This document shows, one piece after another, positions 24,831-36,418 of a stretch of 64,000 nucleotides of DNA (its first letter is position 1; the number at the start of each line of letters is the position of its first letter). Below the pieces are notes generated by a model. The model saw only the letters and a list, made by a program, of their open reading frames with translations. It ran no database searches and was not told the origin of the DNA. The DNA comes from Nemophila menziesii. Its lineage: Eukaryota; Streptophyta; Magnoliopsida; Boraginales; Hydrophyllaceae. Where the stretch lies: positions 19,333,507-19,397,506 of the forward strand of contig JARWIR010000017.1 in NCBI GenBank assembly GCA_029959085.1. Direction: 5' to 3'. The position numbers were made by a program, and so were the translations under genes.

Positions 24831-25841
24831 TTAAATTTGATTACTGGTCTTAAATATATTTAATGATGGTTCTTTAAAGCCCAATTATTTTTATACATAT
24901 AATCCAGACCCAATATGCTATAATATTTTTCTATTAACCCATATATGGTCCAAACCCAGCCCAATAGAAATAGAGAATAAAATAAAATAAAACATTTTCA
25001 AAACCCTATCTCTTCTAACCAGTAATGTTATGCACCAAGCCGACATTGGTCTCTCTCTCCTACATACAAAACGTAATGGTTTATCTAAATTAATGGGCAT
25101 CTCTGCTGGTAACACTTTACCCTTTTATTGAATTGAATAATTTATGTAAAATTTCTTTTATTTTCGTACATTTATATGAAATTAAACGGTTATGTTAATC
25201 ATTGGTATTTTCTATGAATTGGGAATTTCTGTGGTAATTTATTTTGTTTTCTGTTTTTTTATTTGATTTTAATTAGTGATTTCAATTTTTGTACTTGAAT
25301 TTGAAATCTTTTATAAGAAAATCAAAAAGAAGGAATTTAGTTTTGATTTATGATGTTAAAAATTAGGAAAGTTGGAGATTTGTTATAAATTAAGTTTTAA
25401 TTTGTGTAATAGTAACTAAATTATATAGAAATCAGGTAGGTTTAATCTCGTATAACTTAAGCCTATCCCTCACTATAACTCTTGAATCCACTCATGTGTA
25501 GTAATTCTATGTGATTTTGTTTAACATAAACATCTCAATTCGATGAAATTTTTATATATCAATATTTGGACGGGAAGTTTTATGTTTCGTTTTCAGAAAA
25601 TAACCTAAAATATCGATTATGTTTGAATTATTTATATTACAAAAATTCTTTCATCCAATATTGGATGAACCTACACCATTTAATTTAATTAAGATATCAA
25701 CAATTTTTTATTATATTTATTATTAATGCTAGTCTTTAGTAAATTTTTTTATTAAATTGATTTTTATTTAGAATTATTTCATTAATAGTTAGAATTAAAC
25801 ACAACAAAATTTACAATTTATTCATTTGTTTCTTAATACAG

Positions 25842-25888
25842 AAAAAAGATTGTTGGTCATTACATTTCATCAAAGGAAAACATTCTCG
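25842..25888 (+). repeat. Conserved exon-like element, S1 of unit B
   Basis: This is identical in layout to 5019-5065, with CAG before and GTAAGT after. Confidence 0.5.
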
Positions 25889-26374
25889 GTAAGTCGTAGA
25901 TCTTAAATGGGTGATAAACTTAAATAGAGCGTGATATGATAACACTTGAATGTCTGATCAATGGAATTTATATTTTTTATGGTTGATTTGTTCTTGAAAT
26001 TCTTCCAAGTAAAATCCTTATACTTTGACCTGATTTGAGTCTCCTATTAATATATAAAGAATTTAGTAGTTGGAAAGTAATATATAAAAAAATTATATGT
26101 ATTATTCCTTATTTTTTTAAGTTTTTTAAAGTGTATAATATAACTTTCCCCACCATTTTATTATAAATTTGATTACTAGAATCCAGGCTTTTTGCAACTA
26201 TATTCTGAAATCTAATATGTAAGGATTATTGTATTTTGATAATGTCTTGGATCCCATCACTTCCCTTAGATATGACATATAGTAATAATTAATGACTCTA
26301 GATTACAATTGAATCATACATAATCTAAATATTAATTGAAAAAAACTAATGGATTTTACTAATCTTTTGTTCAG

Positions 26375-26733
26375 GTTTCGAGACGGACATCCCGTGGAGG
26401 CAAAAGGCGTTGGGAGAAAAGTAATGGACAAACTCCAAGAAACATAGAGTGAGGAAATGGATGGAAAATTCTTCGCGTACGATAGGGAGAGTGACCTCTT
26501 TCACTCTAGCTCCTCTTCCACGAACCAAGCTATAATTTACTGTGGTAATTGAAAAGCTTTCATCCAACATGTAAACTTTTACATATAATATTTGATTCAA
26601 GTTTTTAACAATGTAATAATCTTTTCAGAAACATGGTGAATGGTGATGGTGGAATCCCACACGACAGTGATAAGAGACATTCACGAGGACCATCAATGTC
26701 AAATATTCTGAACATTTCATCAAACATTAAAAA
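26375..26733 (+). pseudogene. AGO4-like Argonaute exon fragments, broken (unit B)
   Basis: The two pieces, 26375-26570 and 26629-26733, have the same intron borders as unit A. This copy retains GVGRKV, the usual family residues, where unit A has GVERKV. It shares the in-frame TAG after LQET, the extra T after GACCTC, and the internal deletion in the second piece. These shared lesions show that the fragment was already dead before A and B separated. Nothing of the first N-terminal exon or of the later Argonaute exons is visible nearby. Confidence 0.8.
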
Positions 26734-27002
26734 GATCGTTGGTTATGTCATTTCAGAACAATTACTTATAATTATTAGATCGCAAGTTGTTTATAGGCTA
26801 AAGAAATGATATTATATTAAATTATTTATACTTTTTATCACTTTTGTTTATGGATTGTTAACTATCGTTAGAGTTGAGTGTAAAATTAAACTTTGGATCT
26901 CACTTCATTGATTTCACTCTCACTTCATTGATTTTGCTCTATAATACCAGTTCTAAACTTTGGATCTCACTTTAGCGAAGGAGTCATTAATTAAAATTAT
27001 TT

Positions 27003-27560
27003 AGTAAATGCCTTCAAATTTTTGAGATGTTGTTCCTAATAGAGATGTATATTTTATATTCTAAACATCTTCATCTTCAATCTTGGAAGAATCTAACTGT
27101 CTATAAAAAGTGTCGCGTTCCACCTCCACCCTTTTTAACTCTTCTTTGATAGTTTTTAATATTTATTTTATCTCAAATGCAAGGTATGCATTACGTGATT
27201 CCAATTTCTCAACAAGTTAAAGTAATTCCTTTGTCTTTTTTTAACCATACCATCAACATACATAGGTAAATGTGACGAACATACCATTAACCATATGTGA
27301 TCTTGGAGTCTGGTTTATTTACACTATGTATCAGACCCATTATAAATCTCTATTGCATCAACAATCTGTTTTGTGCATTTTCATTAGACATTTGTTCAAC
27401 CATTAATGCTTGATTTGGAAGATACATCACTTTTTGATCACCACTTGCTCCATCTCTTGACATTTACCTAAACCTGTCGTATAACTCCCGTATCTCCTAA
27501 ACCTTTCTTATGTTTCCTGAGTCCAGTCCATTCCTCAACTTGTTGAACACAAACTAAGTT
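27003..27560 (-). pseudogene. Decayed coiled-coil coding fragment (unit B)
   Basis: This is the unit B copy of the 6180-6790 trace. It carries small deletions, near 27236 and near 27370, relative to unit A. It is broken by stops in all frames. Confidence 0.38.
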
Positions 27561-28156
27561 GTCATTCAGTAGTTATGTTTCTGAATCCTCAATTAGAAGT
27601 TTAGTGCAATTTACCTTTAATATATAGTTTTTTTGTTATGATGAAAGTCATGAACAAGTCAATCTCAATGGATTTGTTGCATATTATCACTTTACCTTGC
27701 GAATTGTATCCTTAGCAGTTTTTTTTTCTCTATCCCGATCTTAAATTTCATGTTTTGGGGGTAATATTATGGGTACGTTGACTATTTTATTGTAACACAT
27801 TGACAAACCATAACATGATCAGTGTATATATAATTATATATACTTTTTGGTTGCAACACACAATAAATATCAATTATCACTTACTTAAAAAACATATGTG
27901 CAACATTAAAGGTTACTCTGAGTTCCAGAATAGAAGTGATATATTAGTTCTTCTACCATATGGGTGGCCCAGTCATACTCTCTAATATCATACAGGTCCT
28001 CAAACATTTTCACTATCCACCTTGGTGTATGTGTCCCTATTGCATAGATATTAGTAGACATAACTAGGACAAATCAATATGATGAAGCTTTATATGATGT
28101 CTTTAGTTTGAGGTTCTATTCCCAAAATCTCGGTTAGTTTTCTTTTTATTTGTGAT

Positions 28157-28285
28157 AGGATGGGGAGGAAAAAAAGGAAAAGACAATCTCAGAATCAATT
28201 GCATACCTCTGCACATTTGGTCAATACACAAGAAGAGTTTAACAATGAATCTAAACCTCTGAGTTCTTATGAGTTTACAGCTGAA
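28157..28285 (+). mobile_element. Truncated copy of the Copia fragment (unit B)
   Basis: This is identical in content to the start of 7368-7899, with the same left flanking repeat. It stops after the codons for SYEFTAE, where the sequence passes into LINE DNA. The Copia insertion is therefore older than the A/B duplication, and the truncation is a later recombination event. Confidence 0.78.
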
Positions 28286-29697
28286 AATTAAGAAAATTAA
28301 AAACTGGAGCTCAAAGCATCTATCTTTTGCTGGAAGGATTCAGCTAATCAAATCTATACTAAATAATCTGTCTAGTTACTAGTTCAGCATATTTTCTATA
28401 CCTAAAAAAATAATTAAAGAGCTCCAATAGAAATGGCTTTTTTATGGAAGGGTTCTAGTGATTTTTATGGTGGAGCGAGGGTAGCTTGGGATGTAGTCCT
28501 ACCCAAGAAGGTGGCTTGGGCATTAAAGATCTATATATACAAAACCAAACTACTATTTTGAAACTATTATGGAATTGTGGCTTTCCAAGATATACTTTGT
28601 GGTCAAAATGAGTTCACAAGATTCTATTGAAGGGAAGATCTCTCTCAAATACAAATTTCTCAAGATTCCTCATGGGGTTGGAGGAAAATTCTTAAAATGA
28701 GACAAATAGCTAACAAATTAGTATCATACCATATTGGATGGGGTAAAGAGATATATTTGGTGGGACTTCTGGATTCCTCAAAACAGATGCCTTCATGATA
28801 TTCAGTGCAGCAGCTTGGTCTCAGGATATTATACAGACTGTAAGCTCAGTAAATTTATAGATGAAAAGTTATGGAGATGCCTGCCAGATTTAAATTCATG
28901 GAAAAAATTACCAAAAATATAGAAATTATTCTAGATAAAAGAGATAAAATTATTTGCGATTGTAACAAGAAGGGTACCTTTGGATTTAAAGACATGTATG
29001 AGCACCTGAGACCTAAGAAGCCAACAAATGAATAGTCAACGGTCATCTGGAGCTCCAAAAGTCCACGTAAATATAAATTTATCCTCTGGCTCATACATCT
29101 GGATCGATTACCAACTAAATACCATTTGGCTTCAGGGGATGTAATTTCTAATTCACTCTGTGAATTTTGTAACCTTGCGGGTCTATTCTGGGAGTGCTCG
29201 TTTACAAAAACACATATGGATTAAGTGTTTGACAATTCACGGTTCAACCACTAAAATCTCTAGATGGCGTGATCTTATGAAATGGTATATAGAGTATCAG
29301 AATGGTAACAATACATATCAAAATATAATGAGAATCCTCTTATCGATTGCTACATACTATATATAATTTGAGAGAAATGAGAGGATTTTCAAAGGAATAT
29401 TTAAATCTTATTGTGGAAGACATTTTGATGGCCTTCAAAGATTCTCTTAGCAGATTTAAGAAAGCCAAAGAGAAGAGAGAGATTGAACTAATTAGGTCTA
29501 AGTGGGAAATATAAGTGTCAGTGTACTTGTGTACACTTAGAAGGGTTGTACTTTTCTTTTGTTTGTTAGTTGTCATCAGAGAATAGTAGAGGGTCAAAGT
29601 GGACTGACCCAATAACTTTTGTAATAGGCCTACTTAGATAAGCCCATGTATTTGTTATGTTTGATTAATAACATTACTACTTGCAAGAGAGAAAAAA
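28286..29697 (+). mobile_element. 3' part of an L1-type LINE, truncated at the 5' side (unit B)
   Basis: It corresponds to about 51363-52797 of the LINE in the right-hand half-unit. It begins within the end of the RT region (WSSKHLSFAGRIQL-like). It continues through the zf-RVT region (residues YKFILWLIHLDRLPTKYHLA) and ends with TTTGATTAATAACATTACTA followed by a short A-rich tail. Both copies end in the same place and pass into the same host sequence (about 29700 and 52800), so they descend from one insertion. The frame is broken repeatedly. Confidence 0.85.
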
Positions 29698-29960
29698 AAA
29701 TTCAATTAAATGAAATTTTGATATATCAATATTTTGATTGGAAGTTCATTTTTTGTTTTTAAACAATTAAATCTAAAAAGCTTATTATGTTTGTATCATT
29801 TATATTCATTAAGATATCAACAATGTTTGTTTAGATTTCTTGATAATGCTAGTATTTAATAAACTCTTTTATTAAATAATTTTTCATTTATAATTATTTT
29901 GTTAATAATTAGTACTAAACACAACTAAATTTATAATTTACTCATGCATTTTTAATACAG

Positions 29961-30007
29961 AAAAAAGATAGTTGATCATGACATTTCATCAGATGAGAGC
30001 ATTCTCG
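29961..30007 (+). repeat. Conserved exon-like element, S2 of unit B
   Basis: It has TACAG before and GTGTAAGT after, so the donor is altered by a two-base insertion shared with 53064-53111. That shared change is one more sign that the right half of B is related to the 52.8-56.3 kb copy. Confidence 0.5.
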
Positions 30008-30639
30008 GTGTAAGTCTTAGATCTTAAATTGGTCATAAACTTGAATATAGGGTGATAAACTTTAATAAAGAGTGATAAGATAAATATGCAATTGAATAAT
30101 TTTTTTCTATAATTTTTAGGGTTGATTTAAACTTAAAACTCTTTCAAGTAAAATCCTTATACTTTGAATTGATTTGTGGCTCCTATGAATAGATAGAGAC
30201 TTTTTAACTTGCTTAAAGTGTACAATATAGCTTTCCACCTTATTTTATTTTAAATTTGATTACTAGAATTCAAGGTCTTTGCAACTATATTCTGAAATCT
30301 AATATGTTAGCTTTACTATATTATGCTTAATGTCTTGTTTCCTGTCACTTTCCTTTGCTATACTAGATATTAAAATTTAATGACTCTAGATTACAGTTGA
30401 AGCATACTTAATGTAATTATTAATTTCAAAACATATTTCTTTGCTAAGCCATAATTATTTTTCTTTGACGGAAAGCCTGAATTTGTTTGTATCATATAAT
30501 TATCAGATTATGTTATAAGTTATAACTTCCACACTAGATATGCTTTGGTAGTAGAGGTACATTTTTAATAAATTTATATAATGTATTTATATAATTTATG
30601 GTTTATGATTGATTGTTAATAATTCGGTTATGGTAGATG

Positions 30640-31000
30640 AATAAAGATCTGCAGGAGGAGGTAGAAGATGAAAATGATGTGAATGAAGAAGTAATTGATG
30701 TGGTGTCAGGTGTTGTGAATGAACAAGGGAAAAGTAAAGACAGAGGAATGAGGTTGAGGTTGATTCTCTTATAGATTTTAAAAAAGAAGGAGATGCAAGT
30801 GAAAGTTGGCGTTAGATCCAAAATTGCAGTAGAACCTGCCTCTTTTGAGAAGAAAGAAGAGAAAATCTCTGATGGAAAATCCACATTACTCACTAAAAGA
30901 TATAGTGGAATATATTCACATCAAACGTGGGATAATCTTGCCATACAAGCAATCATGGAGAGCAAAGGGGAAAAATTCAACTTCTCTCCATAATGATTGA
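30640..31000 (+). pseudogene. Acidic region plus MULE-like motif, broken (unit B)
   Basis: This is a copy of the 11285-11680 segment. The acidic part (MNKDLQEEVEDENDVNEE, then VIDVVSGVVNEQGK) is open for longer here, following a TATGGTAG acceptor-like sequence. The HYS-EDI motif lies in a different frame from the preceding KKEEKIS part, so at least one frameshift is present. No transposase core follows. Confidence 0.45.
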
Positions 31001-31604
31001 GTTATCATTAGTTCACATATTAAAAAGATAGTTGGTCATGTCATTTCAACAAAAGAGAACAATTCGTTTAATTAACTTGTTAGTTATAATTATTAGATCT
31101 CTTGTTGTTTACAGGATTGACAAAGGATATTATATTCGATCATTTATATAGTTTATCTCTTCTATTTATATGTTGTTAACTATTATTAGAACAAAGTGTA
31201 CAGTTGAACTTCTTACCTCACTTCATTGAAATTTGGGGCTTATAGGGAACACTACACAACACATCTGAGAGGAAGAAATGGTTCTGAAAATATAAAAAAA
31301 GTCATGCAATATATATGATCCATCTATTTCAAATAATAAGGCAACTGTTACCAAACTCAGGTCGATAAGCTAAGGTATAACGCCTGAAAGTTAGTAAAAA
31401 CTCTAACGAAATGTGTTTTCGTAACTATGAGAACCATGGTACATGGAAACAAGACTCTGATAAAAAATAGCATTGGTTTAACAAGCTCCAAGGATGATGA
31501 AAGGAGGAATCCCTCCTCCATATATGTAATTGATTGTAGCTAGTATTTGTACAACGACATTAGGATATGAATCATTTTAGGTAAACTTTCTCTTTATTTT
31601 TTAG

Positions 31605-32095
31605 AGTAAATACTCCTTCTACCCTCTGTGTTATGGTCCGATTGACAACTTACGCCCTGTTTTTGAATTTATGATATTTTACCACTATACTAAGTTTTCA
31701 TGACTCGTGAGCCCCTCTTAACGGAATTTGTCAAAAATCGTCATTAGTTGGTCATGTGCTTGTCATGTGCGCAATTTTAGTGACATTTTACCCCATGTAC
31801 TTAGTTTTCACGACATTTTACCCCCTGTAAATAATACAAGACATGTAAGGAGAAGCAAAAGGAAACTTAGTACAAGGGTAATATAATAAATAAAACTTAG
31901 TACATGGGGTAAAATGTCACGAAAACCGCGTACATGACCAGAACTTGACCAACTAACGGCGATTTTGTACGAATTCCATTAACTGGGGGTAACAAGTCAT
32001 GAAAACTAAGTACAGGGGGTAAAATGTCACAAATTGAAAAACATGAGGTGAGTAGTTAATCGGGCCATAGTACATGGGTAACAGATGTATTTACT
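31605..32095. mobile_element. Fold-back MITE (unit B)
   Basis: This is the same element at the equivalent place in unit B, with the same AGTAAATAC/GTATTTACT ends and scattered substitutions. Confidence 0.73.
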
Positions 32096-32307
32096 ATATT
32101 TTTAATAGGATTTAGTGCTACAATAGAGTATATCTATTAGCCTGGGTATGCCCATGATATTTGTATAGTTTTATTTTGATTGTTTACCCATTAAGAAAAA
32201 AGAAGCTCACGCGTAATTATATGACATCCTCGGGCACTTTTATGTGCCCACGTTTATTTCTTACTATGTGTTCTTTTGAAAGAGACATGTCTTGTATAAT
32301 TACCACT

Positions 32308-32356
32308 AGGAATGCGTTTATAGGTAGAAGAATCTCTAGGAATGCGTTTATAGGTA
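32308..32356. repeat. 30-bp tandem duplication at the unit B/C junction
   Basis: The sequence AGGAATGCGTTTATAGGTA occurs at 32308-32326 and again at 32338-32356, with AGAAGAATCTCT between them. In unit D the same DNA (57367-57400) has it once. The duplication sits exactly where unit B's end is joined to the interior of the next unit. Confidence 0.8.
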
Positions 32357-32934
32357 CAAACTTATGCTAACTCCTTGTCCATAAACATCTAAATGAGTTA
32401 CTTGATTTGGAATCCCCAATTTCTGAATCTCGTATAAAAGATTTTTATCAAAACTTTGAGCTCCAAGACACATTATTTATAATCACTTCAAAATTTTAAG
32501 GTCGTGATATTAATATTTATCATGTTGATCTATGATAAAAATTCAATTGGGTTAATTTTATCATGGTTTTTACACTTATTTTTTAGGTAGTTTGGATGTA
32601 GAGTTTGAGCCTTCACTATTATCAAGTTATATGATGACACTGTATCTTACATGTATAAGGCTCATACTAACTATGCAAAACCGTTAACTTTAGAATTTTA
32701 TAATATTCACAAATTTCTCCATTGAGAAAATATTTTCAAATAAAACTATGAAAAGGTTATCACAAACAATGACGCGTATCTTATCTATCTCATCTACAAC
32801 AAATAAAAGATAAATTCAAGCATGTTTGTAATCAAGCATATGGAATCGTCTCGTAAAAGATCAACAAGTGTACCCTATGGACTTGTCTTGAGCTTCATGT
32901 TTTAAAATTATGGGTTAGGCGAAACAATGATGAT

Positions 32935-33230
32935 AATTTATTATTATTTATTTATTTATTTCATTAAATAGTTAAATAATTAATAAATATAATTTCTTTT
33001 TTTGTCTTATAAGAGTATTGTTATCTTTCAATAATTAAATAAATTAGATAAGATAATACAAATATTATCTAAACACTATGTTTAATTCTTTATTAATTAA
33101 GAGAATTAGTGTTTTACTAGGAGAGGAGTTATAATAGAATTATAACTCTTCCACAATACATAATGAAGAGTTAAAGATAATGCAACTAAGTTAACATTAT
33201 TTATTTGTAAAAAATAAAACTCTCGCCCTC
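32935..33230. other. AT-rich stretch unique to unit C
   Basis: It begins with a TTATTATTATTTATTTATTT tract and holds no coding region. It joins the shared 1080-1690-type sequence to the extra block starting at about 33230. Confidence 0.45.
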
Positions 33231-33334
33231 ATTGGACACCCAATCGGTCGAGCACTCCCTATCGGGCGGGAAAGAAGATCCAGGTTTTCTCTTGTCATCA
33301 CATAATAGATAATCATGAGACCACTCTCGACATT

Positions 33335-34200
33335 TTAGACATTATACATGAAGAGAAGATCAGAAGTAGTTAAAGGCAAGTAGAAGAGAAAAGGGATTCT
33401 TGAAGGTAAGAGATGTAAACGATTCAACAATTGAACCGAAAGACTTTTCCAATAATTTGTCCATCGTACCAAAAGAGCCATAACATTTTCACACAGACTT
33501 GGAATTTCATTACCTTGCACTCACATAAACTAGAATTAAGATATTTCCAGTGATATAAGAATCAGACCCAGTTTCCTCATCAAATATTCACACAAAATCA
33601 TCGAAGTCATCAGACTTATTTCATGTGATGGCGGAGAAGACAGAGGATAAGCAAACAATGAAAACTTGAGGTTTAGAAGAACTATATTCTCGGTTTTGTA
33701 CTACTACCAAACAATAAATAAATTACTAACCAGTAATTTCTCCAACGTATTTCAAAAATTAAGCTATATACAAGAGTTTCCATGATATTTTTCATCTAGT
33801 ATGCTAAAATTAGTAAGTTTTGAATTGGGTTTTGCATGATTTTTCTGCATAATTCATTTATTTCATGCACTAGATAATCCTAGTTCCTACAAGGAGGTTC
33901 TAGGACCACGAAACTAAAAAAGTTTGTCTACACACCGTAGGGGCGATGTATACAACATTAATAGTCATACACCCACATCGATCTTGGGTAAAATATGGCC
34001 CTAGTCCACTTAACCTTAGTAAATATTTTGCTTCAATTTGGTTTGGATGTGCCCAGTTATGCTAACCAGTCCACACACAAATGCTCTTCTCTGTGATTTC
34101 ACTTCTACTGGACCTATATTTCTATTCTAACTTTTAACAAAACTTAGCACCTCTTGAGAGTCTACTTTGATGCCTAGTGTCGTGATTCCCTGATATACTA
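33335..34200 (-). pseudogene. Unrecognised minus-strand coding trace (unit C extra block)
   Basis: Two separated traces are seen. Around 34200-34030 the minus strand reads GITTLGIKVDSQEVLSFV, then GPVEVKSQRRAFVCGLVS and ITGHIQTKL, with one internal stop. Around 33520-33335 it reads VQGNEIPSLCENVMALLV, then a frame-shifted remainder. Both recur in unit D in the same order and frames (58910-58716 and about 58230-58018). The first also recurs at about 37300-37190. Shared reading frames over diverged copies point to an old protein-coding origin. I do not recognise the protein. Confidence 0.35.
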
Positions 34201-35799
34201 TCAAAACCAAACCCTTTTAATTAGGTATTAGTTTGGCATATATAGAAAGCTGGTAACAATAATCTTTACAAAACATCCTTCCCAAATGCCATCATAGTCA
34301 TCTATTAGCCGCCTACTCCTCTCGTCTGCCTTATCAGATTAACTATTGGTCCACATTCAACTTCAACTTCCCTTTTTGTCTGATAAACCATACTAACTAT
34401 AAATGTTCACATCAGGACACTCTTTCGATCGGTATTCCTCCATACTCACAAATATAATACATGACGAAATATCTAGCCTTACTGATTAAACACATCATAT
34501 TTGGTAGAGGGGCCTCACTGAAACACTGCCATTTTTAGTTGTCCAAAACATCTAGATAATCGTCGAGAAAAACACATACAAAGCGATACTAATAAAGAAG
34601 GTCATGTCGATAAAAAAATTAGAAGACTTCAACTTTGTAAATGGGCACTTTCAATGTAAAAGGTAAATTGGAAAACAATCCCACACAATATTTGATGGTA
34701 CAATACCAATCGTATTATGACACATACCCGATATTTTAAAAATAAAAAAATAAGTATAGTAACTACATAATTAATCTAATGAATTTGTTTTGTTAATATA
34801 ATTATTGGTTATAATGTGAATATTGAACCATCCAATATTGGATGAATGTCTTATCCAATTATTTTATCATGATTTTCATATTTTTAGCCAATTCATTGGT
34901 TCTTTATAAATTCTAAAACCAAACTTTCACTATATCTAGCTGATGCTCCTTAGAATCATGGGTTCAAGCGCTCCTAGAAATTTATTTCAAATCCTAGTTT
35001 TTCCTTAACCCCACACGTGACCTAGATGAATATTCTTTAATTACCTCATATCCAACCCAACACATTCCAAACAAAAGTAAAAAGAATCACTAAAAAATAA
35101 GACTAAAAAAACCTTCTTTAAAACTAAATAACGCCTCCGACAAAAAGCATCAGGCATGCACCATTCTACATCCAAACCACAGGACACTCATTTTACCTAT
35201 TTATATAATTGAAGAGTTCTAGTAGGTTTTCTTTGATTTTTGTATTTTTAATACAAATTTGGGGTTTATGTGGATTATTTGGATTTTTTTTGTAAATTAG
35301 GGTTTTCTATGGTAATTGTTGTTTCATTTATTAGTTTAATTTTAACTTTGAATTTCAATTTTTGTATAGTGAATTTTGGATTTTATAATGATTTAAAAAG
35401 TTGGAATGCTCTATTGGGTCTAGTGTATTATTTGAATATATGTGTTGGTTGAATTTACTTATGACCTACAAATGTTTAAATTTTAGGAAAGTTTGGAGCT
35501 TTCTTATAGATAAACTTATAGTTCTTGTGATAGTATTTATTAAGTTTGTCGGATTTTTATTTAAAATATTTTAAATAAGGTCTACTAATTGATCCCAAGG
35601 ATTACCAAAAAAACAAAGACAATTCCATCAACCTTTTCAGCTCCTAAGGTCTCTCATTTTAAATTATGAATCTCTCATCGGTCAAATTAATTAAACTATT
35701 ACCTTATTTAAATTTTTTGATAGTGTTGATCTTTTATTAAAACTCCCTTATCAAATGAAGTTTCAATAACATTTGTTTCGTGATTTTCTTAACACATAG

Positions 35800-35843
35800 A
35801 AGATATTGTTGGGCATGAATTTCATCAAAGGTGAACATTCTCG
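35800..35843 (+). repeat. Conserved exon-like element, first S0 of unit C
   Basis: This is the S0 form with ATAAGT in place of the GT donor. Confidence 0.46.
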
Positions 35844-36082
35844 ATAAGTTTTAAATTTCAAATCGGTGGTAGACTTGAATGGAGCATGATAAGGTTAATA
35901 TGCAAGTAAATGGTTATTTTTGAAACTGAAAAAATATTATTTAGTAATTTGTTATTTAAAGGTTGATTTGATCTTAAAACTTTTTTATGTAAAACATTCT
36001 AATGCTTGACTTTATTTGTGGTTCTGGTGAATAGATAGAAAAATTAGTGTTTGAAAAGTAGAGAAAATTTTCTTATTTGTTC

Positions 36083-36418
36083 TTAGAATTTTAAGTTACC
36101 CGAATGGTCCACAGACTTTACTTTTTTTCCTTGTTAGTCCCTGCCTGTAAATTTGTCAGATTTTGACCGTTAAGCTCCACGTGAAAAAGATATTCAAGGA
36201 CCAAACTGATTAGATGTGGATAGTGTAGAGACCATTTTTAATGTTTTCATGACTATTCAGTTAACAAGAATATTCTTTGCCACACGGACTTAACGATAAA
36301 AATGAATGAAATTAGATGCGGGAACAAAGACAATTAAATAACAAAGTTTGAGGATTGAATGGATAACTATAGAAGTTCAAGGACCATTTAGGGGAACGGC
36401 TTATAGTTTGAGGACTAA
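36083..36418. mobile_element. MITE-like element with imperfect TIRs (unit C, first S0)
   Basis: This has the same family ends and interior as 2651-2986, with scattered substitutions. Confidence 0.58.

Larger units (their letters stand above)
20841..32307. repeat. Tandem unit B, a mosaic of A-like left half and LINE-bearing right half
   Basis: The left 7.4 kb is almost identical to 1-7497. At 28285 the similarity stops inside the Copia fragment and the sequence continues as the 3' part of a LINE, followed by a right half equivalent to 10345-20560 of unit A without the nested LTR element. In a 165-base sample around 29807 versus 10440 I counted about 13 differences. Against the sequence near 52908 I counted about 8. 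The right half is therefore closer to the 52.8-56.3 kb copy than to unit A. Confidence 0.88.

Noticed and set aside
35270..35452. 60-codon hydrophobic frame in S0 of unit C as a small membrane protein
   Set aside because: The equivalent frames in A, B and D are broken by indels. The region is T-rich and intron-like.
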